Below are positions 34,801 through 43,705 of a stretch of 50,393 nucleotides of DNA, piece by piece (the first letter of the stretch is position 1; every line of letters begins with the position of its first letter). The stretch is from Microcoleus sp. bin48.metabat.b7b8b9.023 (GTDB lineage Bacteria; Cyanobacteriota; Cyanobacteriia; Cyanobacteriales; Microcoleaceae). The stretch covers positions 1 through 50,393 of the forward strand of contig NZ_JAAFKG010000056.1 of assembly GCF_013299185.1 (NCBI RefSeq). The letters are read 5' to 3'. The notes below the pieces were generated by a model that saw only the letters and a list, made by a program, of their open reading frames with translations, ran no database searches and had not been told where the DNA came from. The translations under genes were made by a program, and so were the position numbers.

Positions 34801-35802
34801 CTAAGCGTGATGACGTTTTTGGTGCCACTGCCAAGCGTGAGTTACAATATCCTTAATGTCGGGATATTCTGGAGACCAACCCAAGGTTTCGATCGCCTTT
34901 TTGCTGCTGCCAACTAAAGCAGGCGGGTCTCCCGGACGCCGATCGCACTCGACAGCCTTAATCTCTTTTCCCGTCACTTGGCGGGCTGTTTCAATTACCT
35001 CTTTTACGGAAAACCCGCCGCCGTTCCCCAAATTAAAGAAATCTGATTTGCCGTCATTTAGCAAATATTCTAGTCCTAAAATGTGAGCCGAGGCTAAATC
35101 GTTAACGTGAATGTAATCGCGAATGCAAGTACCGTCAGGAGTATCGTAATCGGTGCCGAAAATTGCGATCGAATCTCGTTTACCCAAAGCAGCGAACAAC
35201 ACCAACGGGATCAGGTGAGTTTCGGGCTTGTGATCTTCTCCTAACAACCCGTTCGGATCGGCTCCAGCGGCGTTAAAATAGCGAAAACAAACAGACTTAA
35301 AATTGTACGCCGCGTCAAAGTCTGACAAGATCCTTTCTACCATTAACTTAGTAGCACCGTAGGGATTGATCGGATTTTGCGGGTGGTCTTCGGTGAGGGG
35401 GATTTTCTGCGGTACGCCGTAAGTCGCGCAAGTAGAAGAAAACACCAATTTCTTAATCCCAGCAGCAATCATCGCTTCCAAAAGTGTAATCGTGCCGATG
35501 ACGTTGTTCCGGTAATATTTAGCTGGATCGGTAACAGATTCGCCGACGTAAGCGTAAGCAGAAAAGTGCATTACCCCTGCAATGTTGTGGGTGGCGAACA
35601 AGTTGTCGAGAAGGGCGCGATCGTTTGTATCGCCAACTACTAACCCTACTTGCAAAACCTGCTCTACTATATCTCGGTGGCCGTAAACTAAATTATCTAA
35701 AATCACTACACCGTAACCCGCTTTTTTCAGCGCTAATACTGCGTGAGAGCCAATATATCCAGCTCCGCCTGTTACCAAAATTGTTGGTTTTTCTGTACTC
35801 AT
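34801..35802 (-). CDS. galE: UDP-glucose 4-epimerase
   Basis: 333 residues, the normal GalE length. The NAD-binding loop GGAGYIGSHAVLAL (12-25), the catalytic Ser/Tyr set SSTCATYGVPQ and PYGATKLMVE (YxxxK), and the C-terminal GNGGGFSVKEVI and RRPGDPPALVGSS are all intact. It interconverts UDP-glucose and UDP-galactose, feeding the glycosyltransferases downstream. It is the first gene of the minus-strand run 35802-22608, so its promoter (35803 upward) may drive the early part of the locus. Confidence 0.97.
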   Translation of the reverse strand: MSTEKPTILVTGGAGYIGSHAVLALKKAGYGVVILDNLVYGHRDIVEQVLQVGLVVGDTNDRALLDNLFATHNIAGVMHFSAYAYVGESVTDPAKYYRNNVIGTITLLEAMIAAGIKKLVFSSTCATYGVPQKIPLTEDHPQNPINPYGATKLMVERILSDFDAAYNFKSVCFRYFNAAGADPNGLLGEDHKPETHLIPLVLFAALGKRDSIAIFGTDYDTPDGTCIRDYIHVNDLASAHILGLEYLLNDGKSDFFNLGNGGGFSVKEVIETARQVTGKEIKAVECDRRPGDPPALVGSSKKAIETLGWSPEYPDIKDIVTHAWQWHQKRHHA

Positions 35803-35880
35803 ATTATTCTGGGTTGTTTTGTAGCTGTAACTGTCGATGAAATTGCAATACGGTTGGGTTAAGCCTGTTTATGCCCCGGA

Positions 35881-36107
35881 GATCCCCCTAAATCCCCCTT
35901 AAGAAGGAGGACGAAAGAGAATTCTCTTGTTCCCCGATTTTTAAGGGTTGTGAGAATTCTCTTGTCCCCAGATTTTTAAGAGGGCTTTGACAATTCTGTT
36001 GTTCCCCCATTTTTAAGGAGGCTGTGAGAATTCTGTTGTTCCCCCATTTTTAAGGAGGCTGTGAGAATTCTCTTGTCCCCCCCCTTTTTTAAGGGGTTAG
36101 GGGGATC
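35881..36107. repeat. 37-base tandem array flanked by inverted GATCCCCCTAA repeats
   Basis: Five units starting GAGAATTCT (or GACAATTCT) at 35917, 35952, 35989, 36026 and 36063: period 35, then 37, 37, 37. Units read CTSTTGTTCCCCCATTTTTAAG and vary slightly. Left end GATCCCCCTAAATCCCCC and right end AAGGGGTTAGGGGGATC are inverted. There are no spacers, so not CRISPR. It fills most of the 346-base gap upstream of galE. Confidence 0.92.
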
Positions 36108-36149
36108 GGCCTTAACTGCAACTGTGGATTATATTGTGAATTTACCAGC

Positions 36150-36353
36150 TCAATCGATGAACTTGAGGCGACCAATTTGGATGTAATCAAATATCCGATT
36201 GATTTGATATCGATCCTCCTCTGAAATTTTATCATCAGATAGGATCGTAGAAGTCAAAACTAAATGTTCCCGGCGAGAGATTTTGCCAGACGTGATAATC
36301 CGATCGACCATTTGGGAAATTGTTACGTTGGATTTGTTTTGAGATGTTCGCAT
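36150..36353 (-). CDS. Small conserved hypothetical protein
   Basis: 67 residues: SQMVDRIITSGKISRREHLVLTSTIL then LSDDKISEEDRYQINRIFDYIQIGRLKFID. Similar short helical proteins occur widely in cyanobacteria; I recognise the pattern but no function. Residues are charged, there is no membrane span, and the sequence is well behaved. The gene ends in the gap below the 37-base array and its start faces glyoxalase II (divergent, about 220 bases between). Confidence 0.75.
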   Translation of the reverse strand: MRTSQNKSNVTISQMVDRIITSGKISRREHLVLTSTILSDDKISEEDRYQINRIFDYIQIGRLKFID

Positions 36354-36577
36354 TTATTCGATCGCATTTATGTCAGAATATTTAAAGCTGCTGGGAGTTC
36401 TCGACCTAAAAATCGTCCGTACCAGACTGCAAAGCAATTTGTGGAACAGCAGAAACAATGTATCAGAGTTTTACTTCCAAAGATAGATGCGCTGATTATA
36501 GAATTCTGCATTATGTCTTCGGAACACGCTCACAATATTTTAATTGTATAATATTTTTTCTAGAGAGGCTGTTTTCT

Positions 36578-37351
36578 ATGCAGGTCTATCGGATTCCGGT
36601 ACTGTCGGACAATTACATTTTCTTGCTGCACGACCCCGATCGCCATACAGTAGCAGTGGTCGATCCAGCGCAAGCAGAACCGGTATTGCAGCAAGTGCGA
36701 TCGCTCAATGCCGAATTAATCGCAATTTTCAACACGCACCACGATCGCGATCACGTAGGCGGCAACCAGCAACTGATCGATCGCTTTCCCCAAATTACAG
36801 TTTACGGCGGCGCCGAAGACCGAGGCAGAATTCCCGGACAGCAAGTATTTTTACATCAGGGCGATCGCGTTGAATTTGGCGATCGAACCGCCGAAATTTT
36901 CTTCGTACCCGGCCACACAAAAGCCCACATAGCCTACTATTTCCCGCCCAGCAACCCAGGGGAAACCGGCGAATTGTTCTGTGGAGACACTTTGTTTGCT
37001 GGAGGCTGTGGCAGACTCAAAGAAGGCACTCCCGCCCAAATGCTAGCTTCCCTCGAACAATTGCGGAACTTGCCCGACAATACCAGAGTTTGGTGCGCCC
37101 ACGAATACACGCTGACAAACTTGCAATTTGCCATTAGTGTAGATCCCGACAATCCTGAGTTACAGCAGCGCTTGGCAGCAGTTAAAGAAGCTCGCAGCCG
37201 ATCGCAACCTACAATACCATCATCGATCGGTATTGAGAAAAGCACAAACCCATTTTTGCGCTGGGATTTTCCCAACCTCCAATTAGCGGCAAACACCCGC
37301 GATCCAGTCCAAACCTTCGCTCGATTGCGCGGCATGAAAGACCGATTTTGA
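36578..37351 (+). CDS. gloB: Hydroxyacylglutathione hydrolase (glyoxalase II) with a substituted metal ligand
   Basis: Hydrolyses S-lactoylglutathione to lactate and glutathione, the second step of methylglyoxal detoxification. 257 residues from the ATG at 36578, chosen for AGAGAGG about 12 bases upstream and the family start [17 protein letters not shown]. The metallo-beta-lactamase motif reads T53-HHDRDH-V60 where the family has THxHxDH: the second histidine (residue 56) is aspartate. The other ligands are present: His54, Asp58, His59, His in FVPGHTKAH, Asp in [14 protein letters not shown] and His in VWCAHEYT. The C-terminal substrate domain ([16 protein letters not shown]) is intact. Activity is therefore likely but perhaps with altered metal binding. 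Confidence 0.93.
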   Translation: MQVYRIPVLSDNYIFLLHDPDRHTVAVVDPAQAEPVLQQVRSLNAELIAIFNTHHDRDHVGGNQQLIDRFPQITVYGGAEDRGRIPGQQVFLHQGDRVEFGDRTAEIFFVPGHTKAHIAYYFPPSNPGETGELFCGDTLFAGGCGRLKEGTPAQMLASLEQLRNLPDNTRVWCAHEYTLTNLQFAISVDPDNPELQQRLAAVKEARSRSQPTIPSSIGIEKSTNPFLRWDFPNLQLAANTRDPVQTFARLRGMKDRF

Positions 37352-37381
37352 CAGTTGACAGTTGATAGTTGACAGTTGACA
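37350..37381. repeat. Heptamer repeat (GACAGTT)n
   Basis: Four to five units, one variant, beginning inside the gloB stop codon. The rest of the 37352-37773 gap contains HIP1-rich sequence and only weak short frames on either strand; no gene is called. Confidence 0.9.
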
Positions 37382-37773
37382 AAAGAAGGAAAGGGATTGG
37401 AGTAATGAATCGTCTGATTTTAATTTTTATTTAAAAGGGAGAGGCTTTCAACCAATGCGAAAGTGCGATCGGCTCGCCCTCGAAAACGATCGACTGCTGT
37501 CGATCGCAATCTACAGAAACGTTGAAGAATGATGAGACCGATCGCTCATTTGCCACAGCCAGAAAATTGCCTGTCGCCTTTGCTTGGACAACTGGGCAAG
37601 GCGTGGAACTCTGGTATAAAATAAATTGTCGAGATATCAAAATTACAGCAGGACGATCGACATCTCTCTGAGGTTTGAATTGTCAGCCTGCTTGCATTAA
37701 AAATTCTTGTGATTATTTCCTTATATATAATTGATGAACACGATTGGCTTTGCCACAAGTAATTTGTTAGAAG

Positions 37774-40700
37774 ATGAAAAATCTAGGCAATACTGAACCC
37801 CAACCGAAAATCGACCCCTCTGTTTCAGAGGATTCTAACAAAGCACTCAACCCAGATGCAGCTTTGTCAACAGATGTAGGGATGGTTCTGCAATTGGCAG
37901 ACGGCAGCATTCAGGCCTGCAATTCTCGCGCCGAGAAACTGTTGGGGATGACAGTCGAACAAATGCAGGGCAACACTTTCATCAACAGTCCGTGGCAGAC
38001 TGTGCGTGAAGATGGCTCGGATTTTTCTGGGGAGACTCACCCGGCGATGGTGGCGCTGCAAACCGGGCAACCCTGCTGCAATGTCATCATGGGTTTCTAT
38101 CAACCACAGGGAGAATTGATTTGGTTGAAGATCAATTCTCAACCTTTATTTCAAGCAGATCGATCGACTCCCTACGCCGTAGTTACCACCTTTATAGAAA
38201 TCTGTCAACCTGAACCACAATTCGCTGACGCGCCCGCACCACAAGAGTCAGACACCCTCGAAAGTATTTCCGATGGGTTCTTTGCTTTGGATCGAGACTG
38301 GCGGTTTACCTACGTTAATTCTCAAGCGGCGCGGTGGATAAATCGACTCTCGAAAGATTTGATCGGCAACACCGTTTGGGAAGAGTTTCCCGAGTCTGCG
38401 GGCAGTTTGTTCGAGCAGGAATTTCGCCGCTGCGCCACAGAGCAAGTTACAGTTAGTTTTGAATCTTTTTATGGGCCACTCAATGCTTGGTATGCGGTAC
38501 GAGCTTATCCGATCGCATCGGGAATTGCCGTTTATTTTCAAGATGTGACCGAGCAGAAAGCCGATCGGGCTGCTTTTATTAAACAAGGGCAAACGGCGCA
38601 CCAACAACTAGCAGAAATCGAGGCAATTTATGCTAGCGCGCCGATCGGACTTTGCTTTATCGATACCGACTTGCGATTTGTCCGCATCAACTCGCGCCTC
38701 GCAGAAATTAATGGAGTTCCCGCCGCCGCTCATATCGGCAAAACATTGCGCGAAATCTTACCACAACAAGCAGATGATTTAGAGCCACTTTACCGAGAAG
38801 TTATCGCCACTAAAGTTCCCCTCGAACAGCTCGAAATTCACGGCACGAATGCAGCGCAGCCGGGAGTAGAACGCGCTTGGCTGCTGAGTCTCTATCCGCT
38901 GAAAGCTCTTGACGATCGCGTGCTGGGCGTGAATGTGATGGTACACGAAATTACCGATCGCAAAGCTTCGGAAAAAGAAATTCAACGGCTCAACCAGGAA
39001 CTAGAGCGCAGAGTTAACGAACTGCAATCAATATTTGATGCTGTACCCGTCGGGATCGCGATCGCCCGCGATCCTGAGTGTCATGTAATTCGCGCTAACA
39101 GATTTGCTCAGTCGATGCTCGCAGTGCCGCCCGATACCAATGTTTCTGCCACCGGAGACCAAGCCGAACTGCTACCGTTGATGCAACTGAGTAACGGACA
39201 GGAAATCCCGCCAGAAGAACTCCCAATGCAGCGGGCTGCGTTTTCCGGCGCCGCAGTGCGAGATGCGGAAATTCAAATGGTGCGATCGGATGGGGCTGCA
39301 TTTGATTTGTTGGTGAATGCGGTGCCGTTATTTGACGAACAGGGCGCGGTTCGCGGCTGTGTGGCGGCGTTTGTGGATATTAGCGATCGCAAACGAGCGG
39401 AGGCAGCTTTGCGCGATTCTGAGGAACGCTACCGCACTTTGTTTGAGTCCCTAGACGAAGGCTTTTGCGTACTCGAAATGCTGTTTGACGACAACCAAAA
39501 GCCGATCGATTACCGCTTTTTGGAAGTTAATCCCGCCTTTGAGAAACAAACCGGACTCCTACAAGCTGTCGGTAAAACGGCGCGCGAGCTGATTCCAGAA
39601 CTCGAAAATTATTGGTTCGATATCTACGGCAAAGTTGCGCTGACAGGCGAACCAGTGCGCTTTGAAGACGGCTCCGAAGCCATGAACCGCTCCTTTGAGG
39701 TTTCGGCATTCCGCACTCCTGGGCTGCACAGCCGCAAAGTCGCCGTGCTCTTCAAAGACATCAGCGATCGCAAACAGGCGGAAAATCGCCTGCGGGAACA
39801 GTCCGAGCAACTGCGGCTGTTCGTCAAACATTCGCCTGCGGGGGTGGCGATGTTTGACCGCCAGATGCGGTATATGCTGGTGAGCGATCGCTGGCTGGAA
39901 AGTTACGGGCTGGGCGCTCAAAACATTGTAGGCCGATCGCATTACGAGATATTTCCCGATGTACCCGATCGTTGGAAACAAATCCACCAGCGCTGTCTGG
40001 CGGGAGCAGTCGAAATGTGCCAAGAAGACCCGTTTCCCCGTGCTGAGGGCTGCGTTGACTGGGTGCGCTGGGAAATTCACCCGTGGCGAACCAACAGCGG
40101 TGAGATTGGCGGAATCATGATTTTTTCCGAAGTAATCACCGATCGCAAAAACGCTGAACTCGCGCTGCAATTGGCAAACCAGCAAGTCAGCAATATTATC
40201 GAAAGTATTACCGATGCCTTTATCGCGATCGATTCGCAGTGGCGCTATACCTACGTTAATGCCACTGCTGAAAAACTTCTGGTGCGATCGAGAAACGACT
40301 TGTTAGGTCGATCGATTTGGGAGATATTCCCCGCCGAAGCAGAATCCAATTCGAGCCTGTATCAAGAATTTCATCGAGTTATTATCGAGCAAGTTTCTGT
40401 GAAGTTTGAAGAGTTTTCGCCTTCCCTTCAAATGTATATAGAAGTCAGCGCCTATCCAGCAGCCGATGGACTTACGGCTTATTGGAGCGATATTAGCGAT
40501 CGCAAACGCACAGAAGAAGAACTGCGGCAAAAAAATGCAATTTTGAACGCGATTAACGAGTCAGCACCCACGCCAATTTTTGTCAAAGATCGACAAGGAT
40601 GTATTATTTATGCCAATCCAGCCACCCTGGAGGCGCTCGGCAAACCTGCTGCGGTCGTAATTGGCCGGCGCGATCGCGATTTATATCCAGTAGCAGAACT

Positions 40701-42852
40701 GGGAGCGATCGTCAGCGCCAACGATCGGCGGATTATGGAATCCGGTCAAACAGAAATCGTCGAAGAATCTCCCGATGGCATTCGCACATTTCTGGGAACA
40801 AAAGCTCCCTACCGCAATGAAGCCGGAGAAGTAATCGGTCTAATTGGCATTTCCAACGACATCACAAATCGCAAGCGAGCCGAAGTCGCACTGCAAGAAC
40901 AAACGAAGTTACTGCAAGTAATTATAGACAGCATTGGTGACGGTTTAATTCTTGCCAACCAACAAGGGGAATTTGTGCTGTTTAACCGCGCCGCAGTGAA
41001 AATGTTCGGTCAGCTAACGAATGAAAAATCCTCTCAGGAATGGTCGAGCACCTACGGACTATTTTTACCAGACCAAAAAAACCTTTTCCCCGAGGAGGAA
41101 CTACCTTTAACCAGAGCAATCAAAGGTGAATATGTCAATGATGTAGCGATATTTGTCCGCCGCCAAGATTGCGAAGGCCGCTGGATCAGTATCAGCGGTT
41201 ATCCGGTAGTTGATACTAGCAGAGAAATCACAGGCGGAGTGATTGTCTGTCGGGATATCACAGAACGCAAACAATCAGAAGCCGCACTGCTTGAGAGCGA
41301 ACAGCGATTCCGCAATATGGCAAACAACGCTCCATTTATGGTCTGGGTAACAGACTCCACAGGCTACTGCACTTTCTTGAGCGAAAGCTGGTATGAATTC
41401 ACAGGTCAAACTGAGGAAACAGGTTTGGGATTTGGTTGGGTAAACGCGCTGCATCCAGAAGACCGAGAATACGCCCTTAACGGATTTTTGAGGGCCAACG
41501 AACGCCAGGAACATTACAGTACGGAATATCGCTTGGGGCGCAAAGATGGCGGATATTCTTGGGCGCTGGATGCGGCTGCTCCTAGATTTACCGAAAGCGG
41601 ACAATTTGAGGGTTATATTGGTTCTGCGATCGACATTACAGAGCGCAAACAAGTGGAAACCGAGCGCGATATGGTTCTGCAATTGGAACAAACGGCGCGC
41701 GCGGAAGCCGAACGAGCTAACCGGATTAAAGACGAGTTTTTGGCGGTGCTTTCTCACGAGTTGCGATCGCCCTTAAATCCGATTTTAGGCTGGTCGCAAC
41801 TGCTGCTCGGCGGCAAACTGAGCGCGGCTAAAACCGCCCAAGCCTTCGAGACGATCGAACGCAACGCCCGACTGCAATCTCAACTAATAGAAGACTTGCT
41901 CGACGTGTCCCGGATTCTGCAAGGAAAACTCAGATTGAATGTTGCTCCGGTGAATATCGCAACCATTATTTTGTCTGCTTTGGAAACCGTGCAACTAGCA
42001 GCCGAAGCTAAAAAGATTCAAATTCAAACAATCTTAAATCCAGAGATCGGACTCGTTGTCGGCGATACAGGTCGCTTGCAGCAAATTGTGTGGAATTTGT
42101 TATCGAACGCGGTGAAATTCACGCCAGAAGGCGGTCGAGTTGAAGTTAAATTAGCGCAAATCGCACGCGAAGTTCAAATTCAAATTTCAGACACGGGTAA
42201 AGGCATTATTCCAGATTTCTTGCCCTATGTTTTCGAGCATTTCCGACAAGAAGACGGCGCCACAACTCGCAAATTTGGCGGCTTGGGATTGGGATTGGCG
42301 ATCGTCCGCCAACTGATCGAACTTCACGGCGGAAGGGTGTTTGCAGAAAGCCCCGGAGAAGGTCAAGGAGCGACGTTTACGGTGAGATTACCGCTATTAA
42401 ATGATGATTCTAGAACGCAGGATGAGACAGAACGTCATTCATCTGAGAGTGCCGATATTTCATCTTTGCCACTCGCTGGATTGAGAATTTTGGTGGTAGA
42501 TAATGAGCCGGACTCGCGCGATTTTGTCGCCTTCGTGCTAGAGGACGCGGGTGCAGAGGTGATTTCCCTGTCATCTGCTGCTGAGGTGCTGCTGTCGATC
42601 GTCCAAACCGCACCGGATCTGCTCGTCAGCGACATCGGAATGCCCGACATGGACGGGTATATGCTGATCCGTCACATCCGCACTCAACTCCCGCCACAGT
42701 ATCGGGGGCTAGTGGCGATCGCCCTCACAGCCTATGCTGGAGAAGCCAACGAGCGCCAAGTTTTGCAAGCCGGATTTCAAAAGCACTTATCTAAGCCGAT
42801 CGATCCGAGTGAGTTAGTTGCTACTGTAGCGCGGGCGATTCTACGATCGTAA
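37774..42852 (+). CDS. Hybrid histidine kinase with about ten PAS domains and a C-terminal receiver
   Basis: 1692-residue soluble sensor with no membrane span. PAS domains begin near residues 30, 159, 283, 418, 550, 679, 806, 923, 1046 and 1179, most ending in the typical 'DITDRK/ERK' block. The second and seventh (SDGFFALDRDWRFTYVN, TDAFIAIDSQWRYTYVN) resemble the PAS of the adenylate cyclase at 5239. The kinase core follows: H-box SHELRSPLNPILGW with phospho-His1328, N-box IVWNLLSNAVKFTPEGG, G1 SDTGKGI and G2 GGLGLGLAIV. The receiver has the phospho-acceptor Asp1620 (DLLVSDIGMPDMDGY) and the conserved Lys in LSKPID. An output regulator is not encoded nearby. The stop codon lies at the edge of a 56-base triplicated repeat. 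Confidence 0.95.
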   Translation: MKNLGNTEPQPKIDPSVSEDSNKALNPDAALSTDVGMVLQLADGSIQACNSRAEKLLGMTVEQMQGNTFINSPWQTVREDGSDFSGETHPAMVALQTGQPCCNVIMGFYQPQGELIWLKINSQPLFQADRSTPYAVVTTFIEICQPEPQFADAPAPQESDTLESISDGFFALDRDWRFTYVNSQAARWINRLSKDLIGNTVWEEFPESAGSLFEQEFRRCATEQVTVSFESFYGPLNAWYAVRAYPIASGIAVYFQDVTEQKADRAAFIKQGQTAHQQLAEIEAIYASAPIGLCFIDTDLRFVRINSRLAEINGVPAAAHIGKTLREILPQQADDLEPLYREVIATKVPLEQLEIHGTNAAQPGVERAWLLSLYPLKALDDRVLGVNVMVHEITDRKASEKEIQRLNQELERRVNELQSIFDAVPVGIAIARDPECHVIRANRFAQSMLAVPPDTNVSATGDQAELLPLMQLSNGQEIPPEELPMQRAAFSGAAVRDAEIQMVRSDGAAFDLLVNAVPLFDEQGAVRGCVAAFVDISDRKRAEAALRDSEERYRTLFESLDEGFCVLEMLFDDNQKPIDYRFLEVNPAFEKQTGLLQAVGKTARELIPELENYWFDIYGKVALTGEPVRFEDGSEAMNRSFEVSAFRTPGLHSRKVAVLFKDISDRKQAENRLREQSEQLRLFVKHSPAGVAMFDRQMRYMLVSDRWLESYGLGAQNIVGRSHYEIFPDVPDRWKQIHQRCLAGAVEMCQEDPFPRAEGCVDWVRWEIHPWRTNSGEIGGIMIFSEVITDRKNAELALQLANQQVSNIIESITDAFIAIDSQWRYTYVNATAEKLLVRSRNDLLGRSIWEIFPAEAESNSSLYQEFHRVIIEQVSVKFEEFSPSLQMYIEVSAYPAADGLTAYWSDISDRKRTEEELRQKNAILNAINESAPTPIFVKDRQGCIIYANPATLEALGKPAAVVIGRRDRDLYPVAELGAIVSANDRRIMESGQTEIVEESPDGIRTFLGTKAPYRNEAGEVIGLIGISNDITNRKRAEVALQEQTKLLQVIIDSIGDGLILANQQGEFVLFNRAAVKMFGQLTNEKSSQEWSSTYGLFLPDQKNLFPEEELPLTRAIKGEYVNDVAIFVRRQDCEGRWISISGYPVVDTSREITGGVIVCRDITERKQSEAALLESEQRFRNMANNAPFMVWVTDSTGYCTFLSESWYEFTGQTEETGLGFGWVNALHPEDREYALNGFLRANERQEHYSTEYRLGRKDGGYSWALDAAAPRFTESGQFEGYIGSAIDITERKQVETERDMVLQLEQTARAEAERANRIKDEFLAVLSHELRSPLNPILGWSQLLLGGKLSAAKTAQAFETIERNARLQSQLIEDLLDVSRILQGKLRLNVAPVNIATIILSALETVQLAAEAKKIQIQTILNPEIGLVVGDTGRLQQIVWNLLSNAVKFTPEGGRVEVKLAQIAREVQIQISDTGKGIIPDFLPYVFEHFRQEDGATTRKFGGLGLGLAIVRQLIELHGGRVFAESPGEGQGATFTVRLPLLNDDSRTQDETERHSSESADISSLPLAGLRILVVDNEPDSRDFVAFVLEDAGAEVISLSSAAEVLLSIVQTAPDLLVSDIGMPDMDGYMLIRHIRTQLPPQYRGLVAIALTAYAGEANERQVLQAGFQKHLSKPIDPSELVATVARAILRS

Positions 42853-43010
42853 AACACACGCATAATAGGTTCGTAGTGAGGACTTCAGTCCTTCTTCCTG
42901 TACATCGTAAAACACACATAATAGGTTCGTAGTGAGGACTTCAGTCCTTCTTCCTGTACATCGTAAAACACACATAATAGGTTCGTAGTGAGGACTTCAG
43001 TCCTCTTCCT
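42847..43010. repeat. 56-base tandem triplication containing the GTAGTGAGGACTTCAGTCC repeat
   Basis: Units begin TCGTAAAACACAC at 42847, 42905 and 42961 (the first has two extra bases). Each carries AGGTTCGTAGTGAGGACTTC, then AGTCCTTCTTCCTGTACA. The first unit contains the stop codon of the hybrid kinase, so the duplicated block starts within coding sequence. It ends about 65 bases before the rplI start. Confidence 0.95.
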
Positions 43011-43073
43011 TGCGATCGCCGCTCAAACTTCGCTATTATAGACTGTTCGAGTTAAAACCCAGAAGCAACGATC

Positions 43074-43532
43074 ATGGCCAAGCGCGTCCAATTAGTTTTA
43101 AACAAAGATGTCAGCAAACTCGGCAAAGCTGGCGACGTAGTAGAAGTAGCCCCAGGCTACGCCCGCAACTACCTAGTACCCCAAGGAATGGGATTTAAAG
43201 CCACTCCCGGCATTCTCAAGCAAGCAGCCCGCCGCAGAGAAGAAGAAAGACTGCGCCAGCTAGAGCTCAAGCAGCAAGCAGAAGTCCGCAAAACCGCCCT
43301 GGAAGCAGCCGGGCCTTTCATCATCTCCAAGCAAGTCGGCGAAGGAGACGCGATTTTTGGTACTGTCACCAACCAAGAAGTAGCAGAGCTGATCTTCAAC
43401 TCTACCAGTCAAGAAGTCGATCGGCGCGGCATCACCCTGCCCGAAATTCGCGGCACTGGTACATACAAAGCTGAAATCAAACTGCACGCAGAAGTTACCG
43501 CCGAAGTTGATGTTCAAGTTGTTCCGATGTAA
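43074..43532 (+). CDS. rplI: 50S ribosomal protein L9
   Basis: 152 residues, normal length. The N-terminal domain has [20 protein letters not shown] and the signature [21 protein letters not shown] long basic connecting helix (about 45-75) and the C-terminal rRNA-binding domain ([23 protein letters not shown]) follow. It lies upstream of dnaB, the conserved rplI-dnaB order of many bacteria, with a 170-base repeat tract between. Confidence 0.98.
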   Translation: MAKRVQLVLNKDVSKLGKAGDVVEVAPGYARNYLVPQGMGFKATPGILKQAARRREEERLRQLELKQQAEVRKTALEAAGPFIISKQVGEGDAIFGTVTNQEVAELIFNSTSQEVDRRGITLPEIRGTGTYKAEIKLHAEVTAEVDVQVVPM

Positions 43533-43700
43533 TAGTAATTGGTAATTGGGCATTGGGCATTGGGCATTGGGCATTGGGCATTGGGCATTGGGCATGAAAG
43601 CACTGGTCAATAGTTTTTCCAATAACCAATAACCAATAACCAATAACCAATAACCAATAACTAATAACCAATAACCAATAACTAATAACCAATAACTATT
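43533..43700. repeat. Heptamer repeats (GGGCATT)n and (AATAACC/AATAACT)n
   Basis: Six GGGCATT units followed after a short break by about eleven AATAACC/T units. The tract runs to within a few bases of the dnaB ATG and replaces any Shine-Dalgarno sequence. Confidence 0.97.
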
Positions 43701-43705
43701 GACTA

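Noticed and set aside
35881..36107. Possible CRISPR array
   Set aside because: Units of 37 bases follow each other without spacers, and no cas gene is in the window.
37431..37758. Two overlapping minus-strand frames and a 25-codon plus-strand frame upstream of the hybrid kinase
   Set aside because: They are short, HIP1-rich, mutually overlapping and unlike any family; chance is more likely.
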